A stretch of 64,000 bases of DNA from Conus ventricosus (GCA_018398815.1 CM031615.1:52044749-52108748), one strand, 5' to 3'. Shown: positions 24,746 to 37,200, counted from the stretch's first letter. Made by a program: numbers and translations. Notes: a model not told the origin generated them from the sequence alone.

Positions 24746-26600
24746 CATGCTTGTGTATGTGGGGAAAAAAGACAAAAATAGTGATTCCATCACATAAAGA
24801 CGTAAAGGTAATATTTGTTGTTCATCAAAGGAAAACACTAATAAAAGAAAATTAAAGTGACAGGCATTACCTGTCAAGTATTTTTGTTGTTATTTTTATC
24901 CTTGTAAATTAAATATTTAAGTACTACACATACATGAATCCTTATCCTCCCTTTTCTCCCTTTCATCTCCATTCCCTTCTTCTTTCCCTCCTGAAAACCA
25001 AAATAGCTGTTAGTTTTCCCAGAAGGCATGACTCAAATGACATCAAAAATCAAACTGAGAAATGTTTTGATGTCTGTCCTTTCACCCCTAACATTCTGGA
25101 AGCTTTTCTCCCTCCCCTCCTCCTCCCTCTTCCTCCTTATATTCTCACCACCCACCGAATTACCCAACCTTCACTTCTGAAGCTGTAATTGTTCCCAGAT
25201 AACACCACCCAAATGTAAAAATCAATAATTCTTGCATCTGGCTTCTCATCAAAAACATTCATGAATGATAACACACATCACACACAAAGCAGTCACATAG
25301 GATACAACTATATGCCCATCACTTTAAAAGGAAAATTAGAATGTCTAGTTAAAAATGGAATGATTTGTACTAGACATTAGAAAATTGAAAATGGGTTTTC
25401 ATTGATATTTGGCTTAAATGAATAGAAAACGCAACTGTGCAATAAGCTATGATTAAACATACCATTCAGTGAACTAGACAAAATAGGTAAACTTTCAGCA
25501 GACAGAAAAAGACTACATCAAAGATCAAGTTCTAAATACCTTTTTGTTCACATAGAAGGTATGCATTTAAATATATAAGTAAATAGTTTTGTTCACAAAG
25601 AAAGTATGCATTGTTTGCAGAAAGTCCATGTATTTCCAGCTGTAAATGCATTGTTGTTACAGAGATTTTTATGTGTTTTTGAAAATATTAGGACAGTGTT
25701 CCAAGGTTCTGAATTGTTATTGTTTTGTTTTCATTTATTTGTTTGTTTGTTTTGTTTTGTTTTCAACATTTCCCTCGGCAAGTGTATTCTTACCTTAACC
25801 ACTGTACTCAGATTTTTTTGTTTGTTTTGTTTCTTTCATATCTTTGTTTTTATCCCCTCTGTTGATTTGACAACTTTGAAATGGTTCCAATTTTGAACTT
25901 GCACACGATTTTGTTTTCTGTTGATGTAGCAATGATTTATTTCAAGATTTGACATCAGATGCCAATGAGGGTTTATCAGGCTTTGAAGGATCAGAAACAT
26001 GTGCAAGGAAAGCATCAAATACTTGAAGGCATGCTGGAGGGGGGGAAAAAGGTACTGAATGTACAAGAAAGGGGTACAAGAAAAGGTTACAGGGCCGGCA
26101 AATTAACTATCTGGTTTCAAAGATAGACTAAAATGTCGCAGAAGAAACAAAGCTGATGTTTCAGCTCAAGTTTGGTAAGCGGTACCAGTTAAGAGTGCTT
26201 TCCTTTTTTCAGGACCACAAACAATGCCCATGTTTAGCCAATAAGCCATGACCTTACATGTTATTTGTTAATGGGAAGTGTTGATTTGCGATTGTGAATA
26301 CAAATTGTTCATCAAAGCAAACTATTCCATGTTGTTGTTGAGAAAATAAGAGATCAGATTATGAAGAAAAAAAAAAAAGGGGGACAATGAACATTTTAAC
26401 TCCAGTTTTATTTGATGGGATGCCATGTCATGTAGAAATTAGTGATTTTAAATGGCTTCCCTCCAGGCAATTTTAATAATGTGGGAATTGTTTTGATATG
26501 GTTTTGATGCTATTATTTCTTATTAATAAAAGGATTTTTGAAAGACATTGTTCATGTATTATTTTTATGTGGAATCCACCTCTTGCAGTTGCACGCATAC
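24621..26600. other. Unique sequence with a (TG)n run
   Basis: (TG)n at 24708-24744; the remainder is AT-rich. No gene recognised. Confidence 0.5.
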
Positions 26601-26617
26601 TTCTCACTGCCATCTCT

Positions 26618-26658
26618 CTCTCTTTCTCCCTCTCTCTCCCTCACACACATGCACATAT

Positions 26659-26708
<50 letters not shown>

Positions 26709-26712
26709 ACAC
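26618..26712. repeat. CT and CA microsatellite
   Basis: Short CT-rich stretch followed by a CA run. Confidence 0.9.
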
Positions 26713-27077
26713 GCTGTGAACTTGTAACATATTTTTCTTACTGATATAGTGATAAACAAACAGAACATTTTCGGAAACCAAACAGACAGATTACAAACAG
26801 CTAGAATGGCATAGGGCAAGTGCAGACCTCTGCGAAGGTAGCACAGAGCCTGGATCTGTCCTTTCATCCAGATCATCACCAAAGGGTTATTTAGAAGAAA
26901 AAAAGTCACGTCATGTTTATTGTTATATAGGAAGAAAAATAAATATGTCATTACAAAAGGATTTTTTTTTTTTTACAATTTATTCTTTTGAACTTTTGTG
27001 AACAAATCGCTTCAAGACTGAAGACAAAATTCTTTTATTCCCAGGGGAAGTGAAACAACTGCAGACTGAATGAGTCA

Positions 27078-27078
27078 C

Positions 27079-27141
<63 letters not shown>

Positions 27142-27172
27142 TTCTCTGTGTGTGTGTGTCCGTGCGTGTGTG
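27078..27172. repeat. (CT)n microsatellite with GT end
   Basis: Pure CT from about 27080 to 27130, then CTTTCTCTGTGTGTGTGT. Confidence 0.9.
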
Positions 27173-27540
27173 AACAGGTAACATCAAAGTTCATACAAAT
27201 CAAAGTTCTTCTTCAAAGAAAACCCTCATTAATTTCATGATGCTATCAACTGAGAAACAAACTTCAAGACATTGGGTGTTGAAGAGATCTACATTCTACA
27301 CTAAGGTCCTGACCTGCATCAACATGTAACAGGGGCCATCGCTGGGCCACTCAAGTTTGTTTACATTTAGTAGTTACACAGACAAAACAAACGAATGCAG
27401 AAGAAAATGCAAGCCCCTGGGCAGAGGGATTTATGTCTGTTTAAAAATTGCCAATCACATATTGAAATGAACGGCCAGATTTTTTGTGTCCATTAATAAC
27501 GATATCAGTGAGGGAAAAAAGTAGAGTCAAGGGTCAATAC

Positions 27541-27985
27541 AATTGGTGACTTAGTTCATATCGTAGGGCAGATATTGGCAACTTCATATCGTAGGGCAAA
27601 TATTGGCAACTTCATATCGTAGGGCAAACATTGGTCACTTCATATGGTAGGGCAAACATTGGTAACTTCATATCGTAGGGCAAATATTGGCGACTTCATA
27701 TCGTAGGGCAAATATTGGCGACTTCATATGGTAGGACAAATATTGGCAACTTCATATCGTAGGGCAAATACTGGCGACTTCATATGGTAGGGCAAATATT
27801 GGCGACTTCATATGGTAGGACAAATATTGGCGACTTCATACCGTAGGGCTAATGTTTGAGATTTACGTGCTCAAGCGAAATCTTTTCGGGACATGTTCTT
27901 TCACGGTAGTCCTTTCAATATCGAAGGGCAATACTGGCGACTTCGTATGTATGGCATGTATTGGCGACTTCATATCTTAGGGGAA
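27541..27985. repeat. 28-bp minisatellite
   Basis: About 15 copies of GACTTCATATCGTAGGGCAAATATTGGC-type units (28 bases), variants at CGT/GGT and GGGC/GGAC. The edges decay near 27850-27985. Confidence 0.92.
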
Positions 27986-28003
27986 ACAGAACATCCCATC
28001 CAC

Positions 28004-28100
28004 CCTCTCTCTCTCTCTCTCTCTCCTCTCTCCTCTCTCTCTCCTCTCCTCTCTCTCTCTCGTGTGTGTGTGTGCGTGCGTGCATGCATCCGTGTGTGTG
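28004..28100. repeat. CT-rich microsatellite
   Basis: CTCTCTCT with CCTCTC interruptions followed by a short GTGTGC run. Confidence 0.9.
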
Positions 28101-28774
28101 TCAGTACAACACTATGTTATCTGACAGTAAATGATTTCAGTCAGTCAGTGTGCGCTGCGAACCTTTATCTTTCCATACCTGCACAGTCTTTATTAGCCCA
28201 TTTTTTTCGCAAGATAATGCACAAGCCTGCACAGCTCTTTCAGTCTGAATGAACTGAAATCCGCCCTCAAACTTGAAAGTGGCAAACAGGGAAAATGGTG
28301 GACGTAGGCCTCAGGTCAAAATTTAGGACGCAGACTTGCTCGGAACTTGGGAATATTGTGGTTTGGGAGTTTCACTGGTCAGCTGTTGACCTTTGGTCAC
28401 TACGAGACAAGCACATGCAAAACTTTCTGAACAGAGAATCTCATACTATTGCTGATCATGCTGGTTCCTCTCCGTTTGATGTTCATTGTAGGATATGAGT
28501 GCTGTGCAGGGTAATTCTTTTTTTTTTTTTTTTCTTTTTTTTTTTTTTTTAAACGTTTTCGAGTTTTCTGCAAGGTAGTGTGTAGTGCTATCTGACTTCG
28601 AGTTACTTGGCTTATGCTTTTAAAAATTCCCTGAGGAGCACAGAGCTGTCGCGACACTCCTCCAGCCCATTCAGTTGTGGGCCGACCCTTTCCTGTGGAA
28701 CCATGACATGCTAACCAAAGACGTCTTTTGTTTGTTTGTTTCTTTCTTTTCCTGTCCCATCTCTGTGCCCCTTT

Positions 28775-30510
28775 AGTGGCATTGCACACACGCCGCAAGA
28801 CAGAGTGAGAAAGAAAGTTTCCCATCTTCTGTGCCCCTTTAGTGCATTGCACACCACGCCGCAAGACAGAGTGAGAAAGAAAGTTTCCCATCTTCTGTGC
28901 CCCTTTAGTGGCATGCATACACGCCGCAAGACAGAGTGAGAAAGAAAGTTTCCCATTTTCTGTGCCCCTTTAGTGGCATTGCACACACGCCGCAAACCCA
29001 GAGTGAGAAAGAAAGTTTCCCATCTTCTGTGCCCCTTTAGTGGCATTGCATACACGCCGCAAGACAGAGTGAGAAAGAAAGTTTCCCATCTTCTGTGCCC
29101 CCTTTAGTGGCATTGCACACAACGCCGCAAGACAGAGTGAGAAAGAAATTTTTCCCATCTTCTGTGCCCCTTTAGTGGCATTGCACACACCCGCAAGAGA
29201 GAGTGAGAAAGGGAAAGTTTCCCATCTTCTGTGCCCCTTTAGTGGCATTGCACACACGCCGCAAGAGAGAGTGAGAAAGAAAGTGCCATCTTCTGTGCCC
29301 CTTTAGTGGCATTGCACACACGCCGCAAGAGAGAGTGAGAAAGAAAGTTTCCCATCTTCTGTGCCCCTTTAGTGGCATTGCACACACGCCGCAAGAGAGA
29401 GTGAGAAAGAAAGTTTCCCATCTTCTGTGCCCCTTTAGTGCATTGCACACACGCCGCAAGACAGAGTGAGAAAGAAAGTTTCCCATCTTCTGTGCCCCTT
29501 TAGTGGCATTGCACACACGCCGCAAGACAGAGTGAGAAAGAAAGTTTCCCATCTTCTGTGCCCCTTAGTGGCATTGCACACACGCCGCAAGAGAGAGTGA
29601 GAAAGAAATTTTTCCCATCTTCTGTGCCCCTTTAGTGGCATTGCACACACGCCGCAAGAGAGAGTGAGAAAGAAAGTGCCATCTTCTGTGCCCCTTTAGT
29701 GGCATTGCACACAACGCCGCAAGAGAGAGTGAGAAAGAAAGTTTTCCCATCTTCTGTGCCCCTTTAGTGCATTGCACACACGCCGCAAGGAGAGTGAGAA
29801 AGAAAGTTTCCCATCTTCTGGCCCCTTTAGTGGCATTGCACACACCCGCAAGAGAGAGTGAGAAAGAAAGTTTCCCATCTTCTGTGCCCCTTTAGTGGCA
29901 TTGCACACACGCCGCAAGAGAGAGTGAGAAAGAAAGTGCCATCTTCTGTGCCCCTTTAGTGGCATTGCACACACGCCGCAAGAGAGAGTGAGAAAGAAAG
30001 TCCATCTTCTGTGCCCCTTTAGTGGCATTGCACACACGCCGCAAGAGAGAGTGAGAAAGAAAGTTTCCCATCTTCTGTGCCCCTTTAGTGGCATTGCACA
30101 CACGCCGCAAGAGAGAGTGAGAAAGAAAGTTTCCCATCTTCTGTGCCCCTTTAGTGCATTGCACACACGCCGCAAGAGAGAGTGAGAAAGAAAGTTTCCC
30201 ATCTTCTGTGCCCCTTTAGGCGGCATTGCACACACGCCGCAAGAGAGTGAGAAAGAAAGTTTCCCATCTTCTGTCCCCTTTAGTGGCATTGCACACAACG
30301 CCGCAAGAGAGTGAGAAAGAAAGTTTCCCATCTTCTGTGCCCCTTTAGTGGCATTGCACACACGCCGCAAGAGAGTGAGAAAAAAAATTTTTCCCATCTC
30401 TGTGCCCCTTAGTGGCATTGCACACACGCCGCAAGAGAGTGAGAAAGAAAGTTTCCCATCTTCTGTGCCCCTTTAGTGGCATTGCACACACGCCGCAAGA
30501 GAGTGAGAAA
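28775..30510. repeat. 66-bp minisatellite, about 26 copies
   Basis: The unit runs AGTGAGAAAGAAAGTTTCCC, ATCTTCTGTGCCCCTTTAGT, GGCATTGCACACACGCCGCA, AGAGAG. Spacing is 66 bases (for example 29335 and 29401), with many 1-4 base deletions. 66 is divisible by 3, so long minus-strand frames reading KGHRRWETFFLTLSCGVCAM arise repeatedly; they shift frame at every indel and are not a protein. Confidence 0.94.
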
Positions 30511-31034
30511 CTGCAAATCTGGATCAAACTGTGGAATCGTGATCCGGTCAGCTAGATTATAACAGATTTTCCACTGAATTCAAACACTCTGAAATTATTG
30601 CTACAAATTGATTACTATCTGTGATGTATTGTTTTCTTATGCAATATTAAAACTTTCAAATGATATACGCTTTCTTCCCGTATTTTCGCATTTTTTTTTT
30701 TTTTCAAGTAATGGAAAGTAACTCTTTGTTCTTGCAGCCATTCCTTCTACGACTTCACATGGTGGAAAGGATTTTTGTCCTCACTTATCAGATGACAATC
30801 CTAAGGGCGGATCCAAGATCCGTTGATCTTGGCGGAGGTCAGTGCTTTCCCATGTGCCCTTCTACGTTAATGATATTGTAATATTATATGTTTTCAAATG
30901 GGGAAGACCAAAAGACAAAGCGTTATAAAGAAAATCAACTCTTGCAATTATGTTTAATTTGTTTGTTTCAGACAGACAACAGAGGCAGAAGAGAGAGAGA
31001 GAGTTACCCCATCTATGTTGCCGTCCATTCAAAA
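30511..31034. other. 3' flank of the minus-strand gene
   Basis: AT-rich sequence with a poly-T run at about 30691-30706. It lies just downstream (on the minus strand) of the stop at 31035; an untranslated tail of that gene is likely here but not delimited. Confidence 0.4.
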
Positions 31035-32760
31035 TCAGAAGAATCTGTCATAGTTGTGATCCCAGCCGTTAACAGGTCTGATATCGTCATCGATAAATGA
31101 TTTTCCGCCCCACTTCCTCAGTTGGCGACAGTATTCCCTCATCATGGCGTCTGAGATAGGTTTGACTGCTTCTGTTCTCTGTCTCGTTGTCATATTGTCA
31201 TCTGATGAATCATCTGTGTCAGTTTGTTCTTCGTCCTCATCAGTGTCGTCTTCGTCGTCGTCGTCGTCTCCACTGCTACTTGAACTTGTGTTCTGGGTTT
31301 TATACTGATAAGGGATTTTGAGCTTCTTCCCACGCGTTTGCCACAGACATTGCTGCCACGTGGATGGTACTCGGTTGGATTTTTCAGGATAAAGCGCTCA
31401 GTCTGGCATTGTCACTCGCTTGCGTTTCACTTGCCTTTTTCTCCTTGTCAGTGGAACTCTCATTGTAGTCAGTGCAACTTGAATCCTCGGCGTGGGTGGT
31501 TTTTTCTGGTGAGAGATTTTGACTTTCTTGTCATGTCTTTGCCATTCAAGCGTCGTCAAGTGCTTCGTGTTCTGTCTGGTGCCCATTCAGTCTGAAACTG
31601 ACCACTGTTCTTTGGTCGGTTGCCGAGTAATTCGATTTTCCTCATCTTTGTTGCTATCATTTCCTCGCCTTCAGCGCTACCAAAACTCTCAAGCGTAAGG
31701 TCACCTGTACTTAACGCCTCCTTCACATGACATAGACAGGAATCATCTGCTTGTTTCTTGTGTGTAAACAGAAAGTGGCTGCATCACCCACACCCCCTGT
31801 GGAATCCTTGTGTGTCTTGCCGTTCCCGTGTGAAGAATTAGTGTCTTCTACATCTGCATGATATGTGTTGAAGCCTTTTGGGACGTAATTCACTGCATCA
31901 TGATAATACAGTTCTTGGAAAATATCCACGCTATCGTCTTGTAGATAATCATGCTCATTTCTTAAAATGGAAGAAACAGTTCTACTGTCCAAAGCACCAA
32001 GATGCATATCTGCTCGCCTCTTCATCGGGACGCAAGAGTCGGGCGCACTATGGCACATTCCAGAACCGAAACAAGCTCTTTCTCTTCAACAGATTCCGAC
32101 AACAGACGTTTTCCTGCTGTTTGAGATGGAACATTCTCATTCTGTGACTTATTTCATGATACCAACATCGTTCTAGCTGAAATATCCTTCCTGGTTTTCT
32201 TTGCCCATAAACATTGAAGGATGGTTGACCCTGTTAGGCGACTTGTCCTTGCCCTTCAGGGCGTCTGAGTGATTGATTTTTCTTTCCCTTTGCTCTTTTT
32301 CTTCACGACGTGTTGACGTTGCATGGGGCGCAATCATTTTCTGACGTTTCTGCTCAGTGATAACAGATAAGGAATTCTCTGATAAAGTGCAATGAGTGAA
32401 GGCTGGTTAAACACAATTGGCGTGTGTGCTGTTTTAGCCCAGTCATCGTCAAAACAAGAACTGACATATACATTCTGATAAATACCAGCGTCAGAAATAC
32501 TCGAGTCTGTTGTGTTGTGGGTAGGCATTCCCGGAAAGACACTGTCAGTTTTGACATTCCAGACTTTCACTTGCGTCTATGTTTTTCCGACCCTGAAAAA
32601 TATCTCGTTTCATTTGCATGTTCTGCACAATTTTGGTACACATTTGACCTATTTGATTGTAATGTTGATCAGAGTTAGGACCGATAAAAGTAAAATGACT
32701 CCCTTTTTGTACAATCATCCAGGCGGTTTGTTCATAGAAGATGTTTTTTTATGGAATCAG
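31035..32760 (-). pseudogene. Frame-shifted C-terminal half of unrecognised protein gene
   Basis: Going down the minus strand after 32761, protein-like sequence continues but keeps changing frame: FYEQTAWMIVQKGSHFTF (32748-32545), DSSISDAGIYQNVYVSSCFD (32570-32334), TEQKRQKMIAPHATSTRREE (to 32173), RLLSESVEEKELVSVLEC (to 32022), DSRTVSSILRNEHDYLQDD (32058-31723), LTLESFGSAEGEEMIATKMR (to about 31559), then Arg/Lys-rich QVALTTMRVPLTRRKRQVKR, a TGA at 31398, an Asp/Glu/Ser acidic run at about 31280-31180, and MREYCRQLRKWGG…DHNYDRFF with a stop at 31035. At least six frame changes occur in 1.7 kb. Either the gene is decaying or the assembly has indels here; consistent codon-like composition and the conserved-looking tail favour a gene that was recently intact or still is. 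I do not recognise the family. Confidence 0.5.
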
Positions 32761-34539
32761 TTACTCTTTCCTGTATATGCATGCATTCGTGTTCACGTCC
32801 ATTGTGTTAGGCGCTTGATCTACAGGTTGTGAATGGAGCGTCTTGCATGTTAACGCGGAGGAGAAAACATACCTTCTTTTGGTTGCATTAATATTTCTAG
32901 CCCGGAAAGGACGTGTCAACTTTGATAACGACGATGATAAACGTTCAAAATTTGCTCTGTCAAAGTTTAAGCTGAAGCTGTGCTGCTGGTCCTTATTCCA
33001 TGAAGCAAACGGAAAATCGTGCACAGGCAGTCGAGACGATCGAAGGCGGTTTGCTTTAAGCGTATTGGTCCTGCGACTGTACCTGGAAAGATCATTAGTC
33101 GGATTGACTCGTCTCGGTGACCATGGTGATGAAATGCTTATAACTGAAAAACGTTTTGCTTCATCAGCATGGTTGCAAGTCTCAACGCCATTTTCGGGGT
33201 AAAATCTGGATCTTTCTCTATCCCCAATATCATGTTCTGTTTGTAGCAGATTATAAGATAAAACACCCGAAAGTGGATCGGTCTTTCGTGTACAACTGGT
33301 CTGCGAAGCTATTTCTTGAATTGCCTTTTGTCTCTTTAATGATTGAGTTTCGTTGTTTAAAATACGCTTCTCATTCATGGAAAGTGTGCTTAAACAATCA
33401 CATTCACCGGGAGTGTTATGAAAAGTAGGAGCTAAATAGACCACAGAGTCTCTCATCTTTCTTCTGGGTATAACCTGGGAGTTCCGTTTCTCAGCGCGTT
33501 TTCCCACGACAAGCACCTGAAATGGATCCGAACTGTAGTCATGTGAACAAGAAGCCACTTGTCTGTTGCTAGCTAGTTGCGGGCGTTTCTCAGCCTCTAA
33601 ATGTATTTTACTTTTGTTAATGGTTTCTAGTTCTAATCTTTGGCCCTCGGGGCTCCTTTCCCAGAAGGGTTCCCAAGTGCTTTGCCCTCTGCTGAACACT
33701 TCTGTTGGCGCTGCCAAGCTGTTGGACATTCTGCGGGGCTTCCTGGAAGATTCTTTAACGCAACTGACGCTTGCACTTCTTCGAGGCCTCGGAACTGAAA
33801 CTCCATTATGGTGCCTGTGTGTTTCTCTCATTCTGGAACTGTTTAGTGGTCCTTTATTACTAGCATCCAAATGCTGACTGTAGATTTTTTCTTCGAGACT
33901 GACCTGCTGGCAGTTATGCAAACACTGACCTAACTGTGATGCTGCATTGTCTGTTTTATTTTTCTCAAGCATGTCCATGTTGTCAGAGGAACACTGCAAT
34001 TCGGGAACAGTTTGGCCTTGATTTTGAACAAGTGCCTCGTTTCCATGTGGATTTTGATTGCGTAGTTTTGATCCACGCAGCATGCCAATTCTGGAATTTC
34101 TGACGTCGACGTGTCCGACCGATTGTGAACAATGCAGAGTGTGACAAAGGCCATTCGAAGAGGATCGTTGAAAGCGTGAAGTATTCTTGGAACACTTTTC
34201 AAATGCCCTGTGTCCAGGTAGGTGCAGCTCCGGCGGTGGGTCAGAAAGCACAAAGACACTGGTTGTCCTGGAAGACGCGAGGGGTTGTAGAGGTCTTGTA
34301 TTTGGCACTTTGGGGGTGTGTGCTCTAGCCTTTCCTAAACGATGTCTTTGCTTGGCCTCTGTCACATCACTGACGGTCTGTAGAGTCATCTTTCTCACAT
34401 CCAGAGCCCGCCAGTAGATCCGCTCTTTCTTATCTGTGCGACAGAGGATTTCAGTTCTTGATATCTCTGTTACAGACAATATAGGGCCCATAATATAACA
34501 CTGATATGCAGACGATACCTTACATAGATGCATTGTCAA
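32761..34539 (-). CDS. Unrecognised protein, 592-codon open frame (large exon)
   Basis: This is the longest non-repetitive open frame in the window. The product is basic, hydrophilic and low in hydrophobic residues, rich in Ser, Arg, Asn and Lys (for example SVSCVKESSRKPRRMSNSLA), with no signal peptide, membrane segment or cysteine-histidine pattern I can see. It looks like an intrinsically disordered, possibly nuclear protein. The first ATG (34539) may not be the true start. AG acceptors in phase 1 lie at 34468-34467 and at the ACAG before ATAAGAAAGAG (about 34430), so this may be an internal exon. It overlaps no element that explains it. Coding signal continues past the TAA at 32761 in shifted frames down to 31035, so the protein was probably longer, near 1100 residues. 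Function unknown. Confidence 0.55.
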   Translation of the reverse strand: MTMHLCKVSSAYQCYIMGPILSVTEISRTEILCRTDKKERIYWRALDVRKMTLQTVSDVTEAKQRHRLGKARAHTPKVPNTRPLQPLASSRTTSVFVLSDPPPELHLPGHRAFEKCSKNTSRFQRSSSNGLCHTLHCSQSVGHVDVRNSRIGMLRGSKLRNQNPHGNEALVQNQGQTVPELQCSSDNMDMLEKNKTDNAASQLGQCLHNCQQVSLEEKIYSQHLDASNKGPLNSSRMRETHRHHNGVSVPRPRRSASVSCVKESSRKPRRMSNSLAAPTEVFSRGQSTWEPFWERSPEGQRLELETINKSKIHLEAEKRPQLASNRQVASCSHDYSSDPFQVLVVGKRAEKRNSQVIPRRKMRDSVVYLAPTFHNTPGECDCLSTLSMNEKRILNNETQSLKRQKAIQEIASQTSCTRKTDPLSGVLSYNLLQTEHDIGDRERSRFYPENGVETCNHADEAKRFSVISISSPWSPRRVNPTNDLSRYSRRTNTLKANRLRSSRLPVHDFPFASWNKDQQHSFSLNFDRANFERLSSSLSKLTRPFRARNINATKRRYVFSSALTCKTLHSQPVDQAPNTMDVNTNACIYRKE

Positions 34540-34837
34540 ATGAAACGATGGAAATCATGTGAATCACTTTCGTTGTGGGGGCTATCACTGACCTACTGTA
34601 TGGAAACAAAAAACTATTTCAATGTTAACACGCATCCCACATAGCTCAGCATGCACATTCAGGACATAGCAATCAAAAGATAACAGCATACCACTTAGTG
34701 TCTTTCCGAGTCTGTAAAACCCACCAACCAAACGGGGAAAGCCTCTACCTTAGCACATCCGAACCTGAGAGTCCGGCCTGATATACTCACAGTCAGAACA
34801 TGATTTAGGATGCCAATCAAAACACTACTTCTATAAC

Positions 34838-35085
34838 AATACGGTTCATATCGGTCTGATACGTTAAAACAAACAAGCAAACACCTCTGTGCTAGTCACA
34901 AAATCCAAGTTTCTCGTTGTGTGTTCTTTAACGTTTCATATCAATCTGATACGTTAAAACAAACAAACAAACACCTCTGTGCTAGTCCAAATCCAAGTTT
35001 CTCGTGATCTCTAACGTTTCATATCAATCTGATACCTCAAAACAAACAAGCAAACACCTCTGTGCCAGTCCATATCCAAGTTTCG
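34838..35085. repeat. Three-copy tandem repeat, 83-90 bp
   Basis: Units carry CATATCAATCTGATACGTTA, AAACAAACAAGCAAACACCTC and TGTGCTAGTC..ATCCAAGTTTC; the ACGTTAAAAC start is at 34861, 34951 and 35034 (as ACCTCAAAAC). Confidence 0.9.
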
Positions 35086-35159
35086 CCTTATCCGTTCATT
35101 TTTTCTTCGGCCTTGACTAATTATGATCCGGAAGTGCTCAAAGACTAAATGCAGACACT

Positions 35160-36700
35160 AGTGCTGATCCGGCTGACGTTTATTATCAGAGTTCCAGCCA
35201 GTGAACACACCACGAACCAGACAAGACTCTAGAATCAGACAAAGTGGACCTACCACAAGAACCTTACTGTTAGCGAAATGGGCAGGTGTACGCAGGCAAC
35301 ATCCGACCAGTGATGGAGTACGGATCAGCAGCATGGCCCACAGCTGCCAAGAGCAGCACCAGCAGACTGGCCAGAGTTCAAAATGCTGGCTTGCGTCTCA
35401 TCACTGGAGGGCTAAAAACAATACCTATCAACGCCCTCGAATCCATAACAGGACTCCTCTCACCTGACATCAGAAGAGAAAGAGAGGGTCATCACCCAGC
35501 ATGAAAAGCTGCAAAGACTGCCCTCTCACGCAGCCCACCAACTCATGGAGGAGCACACAGAAAAACAGACTGAAAAGAAGCAGCTTCAGTCATCGGGCAA
35601 AGGAACTGATGAGGACCCACAGTGACATCCTACCAAGCATTCCTGAAGAACGAGAGATGCTCCATGATGCAGAAGAGTGGAGCACCACAGACCATGTTAC
35701 CCTCGTTACTGACATTCCAGGAGTGACCAGGAAAGGAGACCAACTTTGACTAAACCCTCAGGTCCCTGACACTGGAAATGCTTCACTCAGAATACAACGC
35801 CTCTGTGTGGACCCACATCTACACCGATGGATCCGCCGATGCAGCTGTAAAAAAACGGAGGAAGTGGGATCCTCATCTGCCGCCCTGGTGGATGAACCCT
35901 GTCAAGGTGTCTGTCTGCTGGACAAAGATCAACAAACTAGAAGGCTGAACTTAGTGCTCTAAGACAAGCTGCCAGACTCATCTGTGCAGAACAACACCCG
36001 CCTCCACACATCGTTTTCCTGACAGACTGTAAATCCGCTATCCAGAATTTACAGTCGCCCGGTGAGAAGCTGGAAAGTGAGACAGTGCAACAGCTTAAAG
36101 ACCTGTCACACACAGCGCAGGCGACTGTCCAGAGGACTGCGGCCTGGAAGGAAATGAGCAGGCAGACAGGCTTGCCAAATGTGGCAGCAGGCTCGAGCAG
36201 ACAAACCCGCCCATCTCCTACAGTATGAAAGACTCTGGGAAGACGAACACAGACACCCATCTGATGATCAGCTGCCCAGCTACAGCGACACCAACAGACC
36301 ACAATCTTCAGACTACGAACTGGTCACTGCCGTCTGCAAGCCCATTTTCATCGTATTGGGCTATCGCACACACCTGACTGCCCTTGTGAGACAGGCCCAC
36401 AACCCCCGAGCACATTCTTCAGTCTTGCCCCCTTTACCAGGATGCACGGACACAGCGCTGGCCACACGGAGCCACTTTTGCGGTAAAGCTTTGGGGCACA
36501 ATGGAGGATCTGAAGACAATAGCAGCTTTCATCCATCAATTTGGTCTGGAAATATAAGTCATGATTCTGGAACGCAGAAGAAGAAGAGCAAAACGGGAAC
36601 GTTGAAAAGAAAACGACACCGGTTCTCATCAAGACTCTCGTCAGCGAAAATCAGAATTAAAGGACACAATTAGCAGCGCTCTAGAATCTGTAGATGCCTG
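35160..36700 (+). mobile_element. 5'-truncated LINE relic: RT C-terminus and RNase H
   Basis: Pieces in shifting frames read, in order: NIRPVMEYGSAAW…RVQNAGLRLITGG (end of reverse transcriptase, about 35300-35420), IYTDGSADAA (RNase H first Asp, about 35820), a region with AELSALRQAARL, TDCKSAIQN (RNase H Asp, about 36025), CGLEGNEQADRLAK (final RNase H block, about 36140-36180) and PEHILQSCPLYQDAR…LWGTMEDLKTIAAFIHQFG (typical C-terminal tail, about 36405-36545). RNase H after RT points to the I/Jockey-like non-LTR groups. Stops and indels make it non-functional. No upstream RT core or endonuclease is present. Confidence 0.88.
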
Positions 36701-37040
36701 GTGTGCCGCCTGCCAGCAAGTTCTTGTGCACAGTGACTAACAAGGTCCAGCCAGTCTCACTGACTATCCACTTGATGGTCAGCAGGTTTGTTTGTTTGTT
36801 TTTTTAACAGGTCATTACCGATAGTTTACTGGTTCAGATGACAAAACACCAACAACTGTGTCGGCCACCGGTACTGCATGCCGATTTTCATTTTAACTTT
36901 TTTTTTTCAATGTTGTTTTTAATTTCTTTTTTCTTTTTTTTTTTTTACTATTTTTCCCCCTTAAACTGGAGGTGGGGGTAGAGATGCATGGGATGGCAGG
37001 ATGAGAAAGAGGACCGGTTTGTGTTTGTACCACATGAGCG
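36701..37040. other. Sequence with poly-T runs
   Basis: Contains T-rich runs at about 36899-36950. Nothing else recognised. Confidence 0.5.
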
Positions 37041-37068
37041 GTGTGGGTGTGTGTGTGTGGGTGTGTGT

Positions 37069-37118
<50 letters not shown>

Positions 37119-37130
37119 TGTGTGTGGATG

Positions 37131-37200
<70 letters not shown>
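37041..37200. repeat. (GT)n microsatellite
   Basis: GT repeats with GGGT and GATGTATATATATG interruptions. Confidence 0.93.

Noticed and set aside
29696..30427. 243-codon minus-strand frame
   Set aside because: It is the 66-bp array; neighbouring units repeat the same peptide in shifting frames.
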